Shown here piece by piece: positions 1 through 8,789 of a stretch of 64,000 nucleotides of DNA. The notes under the pieces are model-generated. The model made no database searches, was not told the origin of the DNA, and was given only the letters and a program-made list of their open reading frames with translations. Source of the stretch: a bacterium (GTDB taxonomy: Bacteria > Desulfobacterota > Binatia > DP-6); the NCBI GenBank assembly GCA_026129405.1, contig JAHCID010000005.1, positions 248,001-312,000 of the forward strand, written 5' to 3'. Both the position numbers and the translations under genes were made by a program. Numbering within the stretch: position 1 is the stretch's first letter; each line of letters begins with the position of its first letter.

Positions 1-1
1 G

Positions 2-559
2 CTGCTGCTCGCGCTGGCCGTCGCGCTGCCGGCGCACGCGGCCACCGTCGGACAGCCGGCGCCGGCGTTCACGCTCAGCGATCAGGACGGTGCCACCGTC
101 GCGCTCGAGTCCTTCGCCGGCAAGGTCGTCGTCCTCGAGTGGACGAACCCGGACTGCCCGTTCGTGAAGCGTCACTACCGCACGAAGACGATGACCACGC
201 TGGCCGAGCGCTTCGGCAAGGAGGGCGTCGTCTGGCTCGCGGTGAGCAGCACGGCGACGCTCGACCCGGCGCGGCTGCGCACGTGGCGCAGCGAGGAGGG
301 CATCACGTACCCCATCCTCGACGACCGCGCCGGCACCGTCGGCCACGCCTACGGCGCCAAGACGACGCCGCACCTGTTCGTCATCGATCCGAAGGGCGTG
401 CTCGTCTACGCCGGCGGCATCGACGACGACCCGGCGGGGGAGAGCGGCGACAAGGCGACCAACTACGTCGCGCTGGCGCTCGAGGACGTGACCGCCGGCA
501 AGCCGGTGCGCACGCCGGAGACGAAGCCGTACGGCTGCTCCGTGAAGTACGCCAACTGA
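2..559 (+). CDS. Periplasmic redoxin/thioredoxin-like protein (5' partial)
   Basis: The gene enters from the left edge, so its start is not in the window. The visible N-terminus is a hydrophobic leucine/alanine stretch ending in AHA, which looks like the end of a Sec signal peptide. A typical AhpC/TSA or TlpA-type redoxin follows, with VGQPAPAFTLSDQDG, then a WTNPDCPF stretch where the resolving or peroxidatic cysteine sits, and a cis-proline region (TTPHLFVID). Only one cysteine lies at the active site (NPDCPF, not CxxC), which points to a peroxiredoxin-like or single-cysteine redoxin rather than a classic thioredoxin. The last residues include a second cysteine (YGCSVKY). The substrate cannot be told. 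Confidence 0.85.
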   Translation: MLLALAVALPAHAATVGQPAPAFTLSDQDGATVALESFAGKVVVLEWTNPDCPFVKRHYRTKTMTTLAERFGKEGVVWLAVSSTATLDPARLRTWRSEEGITYPILDDRAGTVGHAYGAKTTPHLFVIDPKGVLVYAGGIDDDPAGESGDKATNYVALALEDVTAGKPVRTPETKPYGCSVKYAN

Positions 560-709
560 CGCGGTCGCTCGGCGGGCGGGTCCGGGACGCGGGCCGCGCC
601 GGCGTCGCGCCGGTGACGGGCGGCGCGTTCTGGTCGGTCCCGGTGGCACCGGCGCCCCGCGCCCACGTGCTGGTGCGGACGGCATGGTTCCTGCTGCCCG
701 CATTCGCCG

Positions 710-3031
710 ATGCGGTGCATGCGCGGCGGCGGGCTTCCGCTGTGGCTGCTGGCGTGGCTGCTGGTCGCGGTGCCGGCGGCGGCCAGCATGCTCGTACCGA
801 TGTCGGACGCGGACCTGCTGGCGGCCTCCGATCTGGTCGTGCGCGGCACCGTGCGCCGCATCGAGACGGTCGCGCTGGCGGACGGGCGGGTCGTCACCGA
901 GACGGTGCTCCGCGTCCGCGACGTGCTGAAGGGCCGCCTGCGGCGCCAGAAGATCGTCGTCACCCAGCCGGGCGGCTGGCTCGCCGAGCGGCTGGTGTGG
1001 ATCCACGGCGCCGCGGAGTTCGCGCGCGGCGAGGACGCGATCGTCTTCCTGCGCCGCACCCGCGACCGCCGGCTGCGCACCACGGCGCTCGGGCTCGGCA
1101 AGTGGCACGTCGATGCCGCGGGCACGGCGTGGCGGACGATCCCGCGGCGCGAGCGGCGGAGCGCGGCGGCGTTCCTCGCCGAGCTGGCGCGCGCGGGCGC
1201 GGCGCAGCCCGCCGCCGCGGTCGTGCCCGACGGCCGCGTCGTCGCCGCGGGCGACCGCCATGCGACGGCGCGCTACACCTTCCTCGGCAGCCCGCCCGGG
1301 CGCTGGCCGTCGCCCAAGGTGGTCTTCACGCAGGGCCCGCTCGATCCCGTTCTCGGCGCCGCGCTGACCACCGGCGTGGTCGCGGATGCGCTCGCCGCCT
1401 GGAACGGCGTCGCCACGGCCGCCCTGACGCTGTCGACGAAGGGCCTCGCGCCGGCGCGGAGGTCGGTGGCCGGCGGCGTGTGCGACGGCGTCAGCGTGAT
1501 CCAGTTCGGCGACCCGCTCGACGAGATCGACGATCTCAGCCCCGGCTGCACGGGCGTCCTCGCCGTCGGCGGCTTCTGCGCGTCGGCCACGCCCAGCGTC
1601 GTCGGCGGCACGACGTTCCGCACCATCACCGAGGGCGACCTCACCATGAACGACCGCCTCGGCGTCTGCTTCACCGCCGCCGAGGTGGCCGAGGTGGTGA
1701 CGCACGAGCTCGGCCACGCCATCGGGCTCGGACACTCGTCCGAGAACCCGAAGGAGGCGAACGCCGCCCTCGCGAGCGCGACGATGTACTTCCTCGCGCA
1801 CTTCGACGGCCGCGGCGCGGCGCTGCGCGCCGACGATCGGGCGGGCGTGACGGCGATCTATCCGGGCCCCGCCGCAGGCGCGCCGGACGCCGACGGCGAC
1901 GGCGTTCCCGACGCCGCCGACGCCTGCGCTGCGACGCCGCCCGGCGCGGCGGTCGGCGCCGACGGCTGTGCCTGCGCCGACGCCGGGCACCCCGGCTGCG
2001 ACGACGGCTCGGCCTGCACCGCCGACGCCTGCAACCCGGCGAGCGGCGCCTGCGTGCACACCGCCGTCGCCTGCGACGACGCCGATCCGTGCACCGCCGA
2101 CGCCTGCCACGCAGCGCTCGGCTGCACGCACGTCCCCGTGCCCGACACCGACGGCGACGGCCTCTGCGACGCCATCGACGACTCCGACGGCGACGGCGTC
2201 TTCGACCTCGGCGACCGCTGTCCCGACACCGCGCCGGGCAGCGTCGCCGACGCGACCGGCTGCGCCTGCGCCGACGCCGGCCATCGCGGCTGCGACGATC
2301 GCGACGCCTGCACCGCCGACGCCTGCGATCCGGCGACGGCCGGCTGCACGCACGTGGCCCGCAGCTGCGCCGACGACGACCCGTGCACGGCCGACGCCTG
2401 CGATCCCGCCGCGGGGTGCCGGCACACGCCCGTCGGCGACACGGACGGCGACGGGCTCTGTGACGCCGAGGACCGCTGCCCGCGATTGCCGAACGCGTCG
2501 CAGGACGACGGCGACGGCGACGGCGTCGGCGACGCGTGCTCGTGCAGCGCGGCGCGGCCCGGGGTCTGCGTGCCGGCGGGCGGCAAGGCTTTCGTGCGCT
2601 GCCTCGTCGAGTGGCGGCCGGCGGCGCCCACGACGCTGCGCCGCGGCCTGCCGGCGGGCCGCGTCGTGTGCCGCGACGGCGATCCGGCCTGCGACGCCGA
2701 CGCGCTACCGGGACAGTGCACGCTCGTGGCGCAGCCCTGCATCAACAACGTCGACCCGCGCTTCCCGGACTGCGTCGCGCTGGCGACGAGCCGTCTCGCC
2801 CTGGTGGGCGCGAAGGGCGCGCGGGGGCGGCGCGCGGCGGACGCGGCGCTGGCCGTCGCGCTGGCGGCGGCGATCGATCTGCGTGCGCAGACGCCGAACC
2901 AGTGCGGCGCACCGCTCTCGCTCGTCGTCCCGACGCGGGGCGCACGGCCGGGCAAGCGCGTCGTCGCACTGCGCGCCGAGACCCGCACCGGCCGCGCCAC
3001 CGCGACGCTGCGGCTCACCTGCCTGCCCTGA
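710..3031 (+). CDS. Secreted matrixin-like zinc metalloprotease with Cys-rich and calcium-binding repeats
   Basis: This is a 773-residue exported protein with an N-terminal hydrophobic signal segment (LPLWLLAWLLVAVPAAAS). Residues 332-342 read HELGHAIGLGH, the metzincin HExxHxxGxxH zinc site, and the family is most like matrixin/M10. Before it, about residues 25-170 form a domain often found ahead of such proteases. After it come DxDGDGxxD calcium-binding TSP3-type motifs alternating with Cys-rich units of the pattern CDDxxxCTADxC. A C-terminal segment of about 190 residues ends in LTCLP. Substrates are unknown. It is convergent with a disintegrin-repeat gene and shares a hairpin terminator with it. 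The start could also be the ATG nine bases downstream. Confidence 0.85.
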   Translation: MRCMRGGGLPLWLLAWLLVAVPAAASMLVPMSDADLLAASDLVVRGTVRRIETVALADGRVVTETVLRVRDVLKGRLRRQKIVVTQPGGWLAERLVWIHGAAEFARGEDAIVFLRRTRDRRLRTTALGLGKWHVDAAGTAWRTIPRRERRSAAAFLAELARAGAAQPAAAVVPDGRVVAAGDRHATARYTFLGSPPGRWPSPKVVFTQGPLDPVLGAALTTGVVADALAAWNGVATAALTLSTKGLAPARRSVAGGVCDGVSVIQFGDPLDEIDDLSPGCTGVLAVGGFCASATPSVVGGTTFRTITEGDLTMNDRLGVCFTAAEVAEVVTHELGHAIGLGHSSENPKEANAALASATMYFLAHFDGRGAALRADDRAGVTAIYPGPAAGAPDADGDGVPDAADACAATPPGAAVGADGCACADAGHPGCDDGSACTADACNPASGACVHTAVACDDADPCTADACHAALGCTHVPVPDTDGDGLCDAIDDSDGDGVFDLGDRCPDTAPGSVADATGCACADAGHRGCDDRDACTADACDPATAGCTHVARSCADDDPCTADACDPAAGCRHTPVGDTDGDGLCDAEDRCPRLPNASQDDGDGDGVGDACSCSAARPGVCVPAGGKAFVRCLVEWRPAAPTTLRRGLPAGRVVCRDGDPACDADALPGQCTLVAQPCINNVDPRFPDCVALATSRLALVGAKGARGRRAADAALAVALAAAIDLRAQTPNQCGAPLSLVVPTRGARPGKRVVALRAETRTGRATATLRLTCLP

Positions 3032-3040
3032 AACGACGAA

Positions 3041-3068
3041 CCCCCGGGCGCCGTGCGGCGCCCGGGGG
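3041..3068. terminator. Bidirectional hairpin between convergent genes
   Basis: A perfect 12-bp inverted repeat (3041-3052 with 3057-3068) encloses a GTGC loop. It lies just after the metalloprotease stop and before the stop of the convergent gene ending at 3127. There is no U-tract, so it may need Rho or act by stem strength alone. Confidence 0.7.
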
Positions 3069-3126
3069 CCCGGGTTCGGGGGCGGAGGACGTCCTCCGCC
3101 CGGGTCAGTGACCTACGGGCACCGGC

Positions 3127-5841
3127 CTACTTGCACTTGAGCGTGCTGCCGCCGGCGAGGGTGCACGACGGCACGGGCGGCGGCCCGGGGAAGAAGGCCT
3201 CGCCGCACTGGCCGCTGGCCGCGAAGGGCGGATCGAAGATCACCGTCACGGTGACCGGGATGTTGGCCGGCAGTACGCCGTAGGAGCCGTTCTTGCCGGA
3301 GATGCCGACCTTGAAGAGGCCGGGGGTCTTGGTGATGTTCTTGATGCTGATCTTCTGGATGCCGCCGACGAGCGGCACCGGGTTGCCCGCGTTCTTGTAC
3401 GTGAACGAGGTGCCGGCCGCGTTGGCCTTCCATCCCGAGCGGGTGGAGACGTTGTAGGCGCCGCCCGGGATCGTGGCGTCGACCACCACGCTCTGGGTGT
3501 TGTCGGTGACGAGGATGCGCACCCCGTTCGCGACCGGATCGATCGTGGGCGCGAGCGGGACGTTGCCGAAGGACGTCTTGAACTTGAGCTTGTCGTCGCC
3601 GGGCGGCGTCGACAGCTTGGTCACCGTCAGCTTCGGCTTGATGGCGCCGGTGGGGGCGACGTTGGTGCACGGGTCACAGGCGTCGCCGCGCCCGTCGCCG
3701 TCCCCGTCGGCCTGGAGCGGATCGGGGATGGTGGGGCAGACGTCCTGCGCGTCGCAGGTGCCGTCGCCGTCGCTGTCCGGCAGGCCGGTGTCGGCCGGAC
3801 AGGTCGTGCTGCTGCCGTCGCAGGTCTCGGCGACGTCGCAGGCGTCGGCGGCGGCGCGGCAGACGAAGCCGCTCGGCCGCAGGGCGTCGGCCGGGCAGTC
3901 GTTGCCCACGCCGTCGCAGCTCTCGGCGACGTCGCAGGCGCCGGCGGCGCCGCGGCAGACCGCCGTGCTCTTGGCGTCGGCCGGACAGTCGGCGCTCGAG
4001 CCGTCACAGGTCTCGGCGACGTCGCAGACGCCGCCCGCCGCCCGGCACTCGGTGCCGTTCGGCGAGAGCAGGTTCGCCGGGCAGACGGGGTTGGTGCCGT
4101 CGCAGGTCTCGGCTGGATCGCAGGCGCCGGCCGAGGCACGGCACTCGACGAACGCCCCGGCCACGCTGTCGGCGGGGCAGTCGTCGCCGACGCCGTCGCA
4201 CGACTCGGCGAGGTCGCAGTCGCCGGCCGCCTCACGGCACTCCGCCGTGCTCTTGGCGTCGGCCGGACAGGTCGGATTCGTGCCGTCGCAGGCTTCGGCG
4301 ACGTCGCAGACGCCGGCGGCGGCGCGGCACTCGGTGCCGGCCGAGACGACGACGTCGGCGGGGCAGTCGTTGCTGACGCCGTCGCAGCTCTCGGCGACGT
4401 CGCAGCTTCCGGCCGCGGCGCGGCACTCGCTCGTGGCCTTCAGGTCGGCCGGGCAATTCGCCGACACGCCGGTGCAGTTCTCGGCGACGTCGCAGACGCC
4501 CGCGGCGCCGCGGCATTCGACCGAGCTGGGGACGAAGGCGTCGGCCGGACACGCCGGGCTCGAGCCGGTGCAGGTCTCGGCGACGTCACAGACGCCGGCC
4601 GAGCTGCGGCAGGGGAAGCCGTTCGGCCGCAGCTGATCGGCCGGGCAGGCCGCGCTGGAGCCGGTGCAGGTCTCCGCCGGGTCGCAGATGCCGGCCGACG
4701 GGTTGCAGACCGTTCCGGCGGTGACGAAGGCGTCCGCCGGACACGCGGCGCTGGAGCCGGTGCAGTTCTCGGCAAGGTCGCAGATTCCCGCCGACGCCCG
4801 GCACTGCGTCGAGGAGGAGAGGAAGCCGTCGGCGGGGCAGTCGTCGCTGACGCCGTTGCAGCTCTCGGCGACGTCGCACACGCCGGCGACGCCGCGGCAC
4901 GGGGCCGTGCTCTTGGCGTCGGCCGGACAGGTCGCGCTCGAGCCGGTGCAGGTCTCCTGGAGGTCGCAGACGCCGGCCTGCGCGCGGCAGACCTGGCCGG
5001 CGGTGCGGAACTGGCAGGTCGCCGTGCAGCAGGAGCCGCTGGTGCCGTTCGCGGGCCCCTGGTCGCACTGCTCGGTGACCGGGCCGACGTTGTCGATCAC
5101 GCCGTTGCCGCACAGGGAGGTGTACGTGATGGTCACGAAGTGGCCGTCGTTCTCCAGCGTGCGGCTCGGATCGCCCGGATAATCGCAGGCGCCGCAGCTC
5201 GTGGTCGTGCCGTTCTGCTGCCCCATGCGGACGGAAGCCTCGCACGAGTTGGAGCGCACGGCGCCGCTCCAGGTGAAGGTGAGGGTGTGGCTCTTCCCGA
5301 CGCCGTTGCTCAGGGTGTGGATCACGGCGTTCGCCGTCTGGCTGAACGGCAGCGTGGTCATGCCGCCGCCGTTCGAGATGACGCCGGGGTCGGCGATGCT
5401 GAGGCTGCCGCTGGTGATGGTCCCGTCGTTGGTGAGCGCGCCGGTGATTCCGGTCGTGTCCGACGCCCCGTCGCAGCCGGGGGCGTCGTCGTTGCGCTGC
5501 ATGATGCCGACGCGGGACTGGGCCACGTCGAGGCGGTACCCCCCGGGGGCGACCGCGTTGAAGGTCACGCGATGGCTCGCGTTGCCCGAGGTGTCGCGCG
5601 TGCTGCCCACGCCGACGTCGGCGTTGATGTTCCAGGCATAGCGGCTCCGGACCGTGGTCCCGGTGTTCGTCTGCAGGGCCGACGAGAACCCGCAGAAGCC
5701 GTCCGAGTTGTTGCTGCCCGTACAGGTCGAGCCCGTCGTCGACGATACCGCCCCGGACATCTGCGCCCACGACGGCGCGCCGAACGCCAGCAGGGCGGTC
5801 GCAACGACGACCCAGCCGGTCCCCCCCATGTGCTTACGCAT
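3127..5841 (-). CDS. Secreted disintegrin-like tandem-repeat protein, paralogue 1 (type A)
   Basis: This protein has 904 residues from the ATG at 5841, chosen because GGGAGG lies 8 bases upstream; an ATG at 5847 is too close to that site. A signal peptide ends near PSWAQ. A domain of about 200 residues follows, with a segment (RYAWNINADVGVGSTRD) nearly identical in paralogue 4. Next come CGNGVID, EQCD and SCCTATCQF, the order of Cys motifs that opens an ADAM disintegrin domain. Thirteen tandem copies of about 31 residues follow (CRxxAGxCDVAE then CxGxSxxCPAD), then a TSP3 repeat (DSDGDGTCD to GRGDACD) and a C-terminal domain of about 165 residues ending STLKCK. Only 27 bases separate it from the stop of paralogue 2, so the two are probably cotranscribed. 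Confidence 0.85.
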   Translation of the reverse strand: MRKHMGGTGWVVVATALLAFGAPSWAQMSGAVSSTTGSTCTGSNNSDGFCGFSSALQTNTGTTVRSRYAWNINADVGVGSTRDTSGNASHRVTFNAVAPGGYRLDVAQSRVGIMQRNDDAPGCDGASDTTGITGALTNDGTITSGSLSIADPGVISNGGGMTTLPFSQTANAVIHTLSNGVGKSHTLTFTWSGAVRSNSCEASVRMGQQNGTTTSCGACDYPGDPSRTLENDGHFVTITYTSLCGNGVIDNVGPVTEQCDQGPANGTSGSCCTATCQFRTAGQVCRAQAGVCDLQETCTGSSATCPADAKSTAPCRGVAGVCDVAESCNGVSDDCPADGFLSSSTQCRASAGICDLAENCTGSSAACPADAFVTAGTVCNPSAGICDPAETCTGSSAACPADQLRPNGFPCRSSAGVCDVAETCTGSSPACPADAFVPSSVECRGAAGVCDVAENCTGVSANCPADLKATSECRAAAGSCDVAESCDGVSNDCPADVVVSAGTECRAAAGVCDVAEACDGTNPTCPADAKSTAECREAAGDCDLAESCDGVGDDCPADSVAGAFVECRASAGACDPAETCDGTNPVCPANLLSPNGTECRAAGGVCDVAETCDGSSADCPADAKSTAVCRGAAGACDVAESCDGVGNDCPADALRPSGFVCRAAADACDVAETCDGSSTTCPADTGLPDSDGDGTCDAQDVCPTIPDPLQADGDGDGRGDACDPCTNVAPTGAIKPKLTVTKLSTPPGDDKLKFKTSFGNVPLAPTIDPVANGVRILVTDNTQSVVVDATIPGGAYNVSTRSGWKANAAGTSFTYKNAGNPVPLVGGIQKISIKNITKTPGLFKVGISGKNGSYGVLPANIPVTVTVIFDPPFAASGQCGEAFFPGPPPVPSCTLAGGSTLKCK
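3785..5010 (-). repeat. 13 tandem disintegrin-half repeats (coding)
   Basis: These are thirteen coding repeats of 90-96 bases. Each encodes six cysteines with fixed spacing and ends in CPAD or CPAN. Linkers alternate between short (KST) and longer forms (such as LRPNGF), which accounts for the 30-32 residue period. The copies have diverged at the DNA level, so the array is not a recent slippage product. Confidence 0.85.
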
Positions 5842-5868
5842 GCCCATGACCTCCCTCGATGCGTGATG

Positions 5869-8628
5869 CTACTTGCACTTCAGCGTGCTGCCGCCGCCCA
5901 CGAAGGTGCACGACGGGAACGGCGCCGGCCCGTTGAAGAAGGCCTCGCCGCACTGACCTGTGGTCGCCACCGGCGGATCGATGACGAGGATGCCGCGGAC
6001 CGGCGCGTCCGCAGGCCCGACCGGGTAGCTGCCGTTCTTGCCGGTGACGCCGAACTTGTAGAGGCCCGGCGTCTTCTGCTTCTTCAGCGTGATCTTGTTG
6101 ATGCCGTTCTCGAGCGGCACGACCGTGCCGGCGTTGCGATAGGTCCAGCTCGTGCCCGCAGCGTTGCGGGTCCAGCCGGCGCGCGTCGCGACGTTGTAGG
6201 CGCCCCCCGGGATGGTTGCGTCGAGCGGCGTGTCGCCCTGCGCGTCGACGAGGAGGACGCGGATGCCCTTCGTCACCGGGTCGACGACCGGCGTCGCCGG
6301 CACGCCCGCGAACGAGCCCTTGAACTTGAAGCGGTCGTCGCCGCCCGGGGTGAGCAGCTTCGAGAGGCCGATCTGCGCCTTGATGGCGGTGGTCGGCGCG
6401 ATGTTCGTGCACGGGTCGCACGCGTCGCCGCGTCCGTCGTGATCGGCGTCGGCCTGCGCCGGGTCGGGCACGTCGGGACATACGTCGACGGCGTCGCAGA
6501 CGCCGTCGCCGTCGGTGTCCGCGTCGCCGACGTCGGCCGGGCACGCGCCGGAGGTGCCGTTGCAGTATTCGGCGACGTCACACGCGCCGCTCGCGGGGCG
6601 GCAGAGCGTGGTCGCCGGCAGGACCGTGTCGGCGGGACAGTTGGCGTCGGCACCGGAGCAGGTCTCGGCGACGTCGCAGTTGCCGGCGAGTGGCCGGCAG
6701 GTGAAGCCGTTCGGCCGCAGCTGGTCCGGCGGACAGGTGTTGGACGTGCCGTTGCAGCTCTCCGGCGCGTCGCACAGGCCGGCGGCCGGGCGGCAGACGC
6801 CGGTGCTCTTGGCGTCGGCCGGACAGGCGGAGCTGGTGCCGGTGCAGGTGTCGGCGACGTCGCAGACGCCGGCGGCGGCGCGGCACACGAAGCTCGACGG
6901 CCGGAAGCCATTCGCAGGGCAGGCGGGGCTGCTGCCGGTGCAGGTCTCGGCGACGTCGCAGTCGCCGACGGCGGGCCGGCAGACGGTGGCCGGGCCGGCG
7001 AAGCCGTCGGCCGGGCAGGCGTTGCTGGTCCCGTTGCAGACCTCGGCGACGTCACAGACGCCGACGGCGGCACGGCACGGCGTGCCGAGCGGCATCTTGT
7101 CGTCCTGCGCCGGGCAGTCGGGGCCGGTGCCGTTGCAGAGCTCGGGCTTGTCGCAGGGGCCGGCGGCCGGCCGGCAGACGAACGATCCCATCGTGCTGCC
7201 GAGGAACGCGTCGGCCGGGCAGCTCTTGTCGACGCCGTTGCAGGACTCGACCTCGTCGCAGACGCCGGCCGCGCCGCGGCAGACCTTCGAGGTGGGCTCG
7301 ACCGCGTCGTTCGGACAGATCGGCGAGCCGCCGTCGCAGACCTCCGCGATGTCGCAGACGTCGCTCGCCGCGCGGCAGGTGAAGCCCGCCGGACGCAGCA
7401 TGTCGGCGGGGCAGCTGTCCGACGAGCCGTTGCAGGTCTCGGCGACGTCGCACTGGCCGCTGGCCGCGCGGCAGGTGAAGCCGTTCGGCCGCTTCGCGTC
7501 GGCGGGGCAGGCGGCGCTGAGGCCGTTGCAGTTCTCGGGCGCGTCGCAGGGGCCGACGGCGGCCCGGCAGGTGAAGCTCGGCGGCTGGAGGGCGTCGGCG
7601 GGACAGGCGTTGCTGACGCCGTTGCAGGTCTCGGCGACGTCGCAGAGGCCGGCGGAGCCGCGGCAGACCGTGCCGCTCGGCTGCTTCGCGTCGGCGGGGC
7701 AGACGGCGCTGGCCCCGCTGCAGGCCTCCGCCAGATCGCAGCCGCCGGCGGCGGCGCGACAGGTGGAGCCGGCCGTGCGGAACGTGCAGGTCGACGTGCA
7801 GCACGAGGTCGGGTCGCCGTTCAACGCGCCGAGATCGCACTGCTCGCCGCGCGCTCCGTTGACGACGCCGTCGCCGCAGAGCGAGGTGAGCTTCACGGTC
7901 ACGAAGTGGCCGTCGCTGGCTGCCGTGCGGTTGCCCTGACCGGGATACTTCCCGGCGGTCTCGCCGCCGTAGGCGATCGGGATGCCGAGGCGGACGGCGC
8001 ACTCGTCGCCACCGGTGAAGGTGCCGTTGCTGCTCGAGCAGCTCGACATCCAGGTGAAGCGCAGCGTGTGGGCGACCGGCGAGCCGTTGCTGACGCCCTG
8101 GATGGTGGCGCTGCCGGTCGGGTTGAAGGGCGTGTTGCCGGGCGAGTTGCGCGAGCCGGGGTCGGCGAGGCCGAGCGAGCCGCTCAGCGCGTTGCCGCCG
8201 GTGCGCGTGCCGGTGACGGCGGTGACGTCGGCGTTGGCCGGGCCGTCGCCGTCGTCGACGATCGTGAAGGCACCGTTCAGGCTGGTCGTGATGTTGAGGT
8301 CGTAGGCGCCCGCCGCGGTGACGTTGAAGCTGATGGTGTAGTCGCTGGAGAGGCTGTTCGAGCCGCTGTCGAACGCGCCCGAGTCGACGCCGACGCCGAG
8401 CTGATACCGCGCCCGGAAGAAGCCGAGCCCGTTCTGGATCAGCCCGGCGCTGCTCGTGCGCTGGTAGCTGAGCGTGATCCCGTCCTGGAAGTTGTCCGGG
8501 CTGTTGCCGGCGTTCTTGACGACCGAGATGCCCGTCAGCTGGGCCGACGCCGGTACGGTCGTGACGGCCACCACGATGGCGGCACAGGCGACGATCCCGA
8601 TGCTTCGCAGAAGCCCGACACGCGTCAT
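5869..8628 (-). CDS. Secreted disintegrin-like tandem-repeat protein, paralogue 2 (type B)
   Basis: This protein has 919 residues from the ATG at 8628, which is preceded by a strong AGGGGGGAAG ribosome site; an in-frame start 54 bases upstream lacks one. It has a signal peptide (to about VPASAQ) and a type B N-terminal domain (SVVKNAGNSPDNFQDG) shared with paralogue 3. The disintegrin opening is CGDGVVNGARGEQCD then SCCTSTCTF. Thirteen six-Cys repeats follow, then a TSP3 segment with an RGD tripeptide (DGRGDACD) and the shared C-terminal domain ending STLKCK. The fixed CxD-type loop occupies the place of the RGD/ECD loop of true disintegrins. Function is unknown; adhesion or surface display is a guess. 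A promoter lies at 8700-8728. Confidence 0.85.
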   Translation of the reverse strand: MTRVGLLRSIGIVACAAIVVAVTTVPASAQLTGISVVKNAGNSPDNFQDGITLSYQRTSSAGLIQNGLGFFRARYQLGVGVDSGAFDSGSNSLSSDYTISFNVTAAGAYDLNITTSLNGAFTIVDDGDGPANADVTAVTGTRTGGNALSGSLGLADPGSRNSPGNTPFNPTGSATIQGVSNGSPVAHTLRFTWMSSCSSSNGTFTGGDECAVRLGIPIAYGGETAGKYPGQGNRTAASDGHFVTVKLTSLCGDGVVNGARGEQCDLGALNGDPTSCCTSTCTFRTAGSTCRAAAGGCDLAEACSGASAVCPADAKQPSGTVCRGSAGLCDVAETCNGVSNACPADALQPPSFTCRAAVGPCDAPENCNGLSAACPADAKRPNGFTCRAASGQCDVAETCNGSSDSCPADMLRPAGFTCRAASDVCDIAEVCDGGSPICPNDAVEPTSKVCRGAAGVCDEVESCNGVDKSCPADAFLGSTMGSFVCRPAAGPCDKPELCNGTGPDCPAQDDKMPLGTPCRAAVGVCDVAEVCNGTSNACPADGFAGPATVCRPAVGDCDVAETCTGSSPACPANGFRPSSFVCRAAAGVCDVADTCTGTSSACPADAKSTGVCRPAAGLCDAPESCNGTSNTCPPDQLRPNGFTCRPLAGNCDVAETCSGADANCPADTVLPATTLCRPASGACDVAEYCNGTSGACPADVGDADTDGDGVCDAVDVCPDVPDPAQADADHDGRGDACDPCTNIAPTTAIKAQIGLSKLLTPGGDDRFKFKGSFAGVPATPVVDPVTKGIRVLLVDAQGDTPLDATIPGGAYNVATRAGWTRNAAGTSWTYRNAGTVVPLENGINKITLKKQKTPGLYKFGVTGKNGSYPVGPADAPVRGILVIDPPVATTGQCGEAFFNGPAPFPSCTFVGGGSTLKCK
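6530..7780 (-). repeat. 13 tandem disintegrin-half repeats (coding)
   Basis: These thirteen repeats belong to paralogue 2. The units vary more than in paralogue 1. One linker is lengthened (after CPADAFL, four extra residues) and one unit ends CPAQDDKM. Position three before the second Cys pair varies (DVAE, DAPE, DKPE, DEVE), the kind of drift seen at the apex loop of disintegrins. Confidence 0.8.
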
Positions 8629-8699
8629 GCTCTTCCCCCCCTGAAACGACTCACGACGGCGGGCGTTGGTCTGGTACCGCACGCTCGTTCGCGGGGGGC

Positions 8700-8728
8700 C
8701 GTACCATGGACCGCGCCCGCGATGTCAA
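8700..8728 (-). promoter_or_regulatory. Promoter of paralogue 2, TTGACA-N17-GGTACG
   Basis: On the minus strand TTGACA (8723-8728) is followed after 17 bases by GGTACG (8700-8705). The predicted transcript would have a leader of about 65 bases. The same layout precedes paralogues 3 and 4. Confidence 0.6.
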
Positions 8729-8789
8729 GAAAAATTGCGCCGTTGGTTGGCGTGGATGCGCCGCGTCGCGCACGTCGTTCGCGCCCCGC

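Noticed and set aside
3700-3720. RGD tripeptide in the TSP3 segment of paralogue 1 (and at 6430 in paralogue 2)
   Set aside because: DGxGDxC is the TSP3 calcium-loop consensus, so RGD arises when x is Arg; paralogues 3 and 4 lack it. Not evidence of integrin binding.
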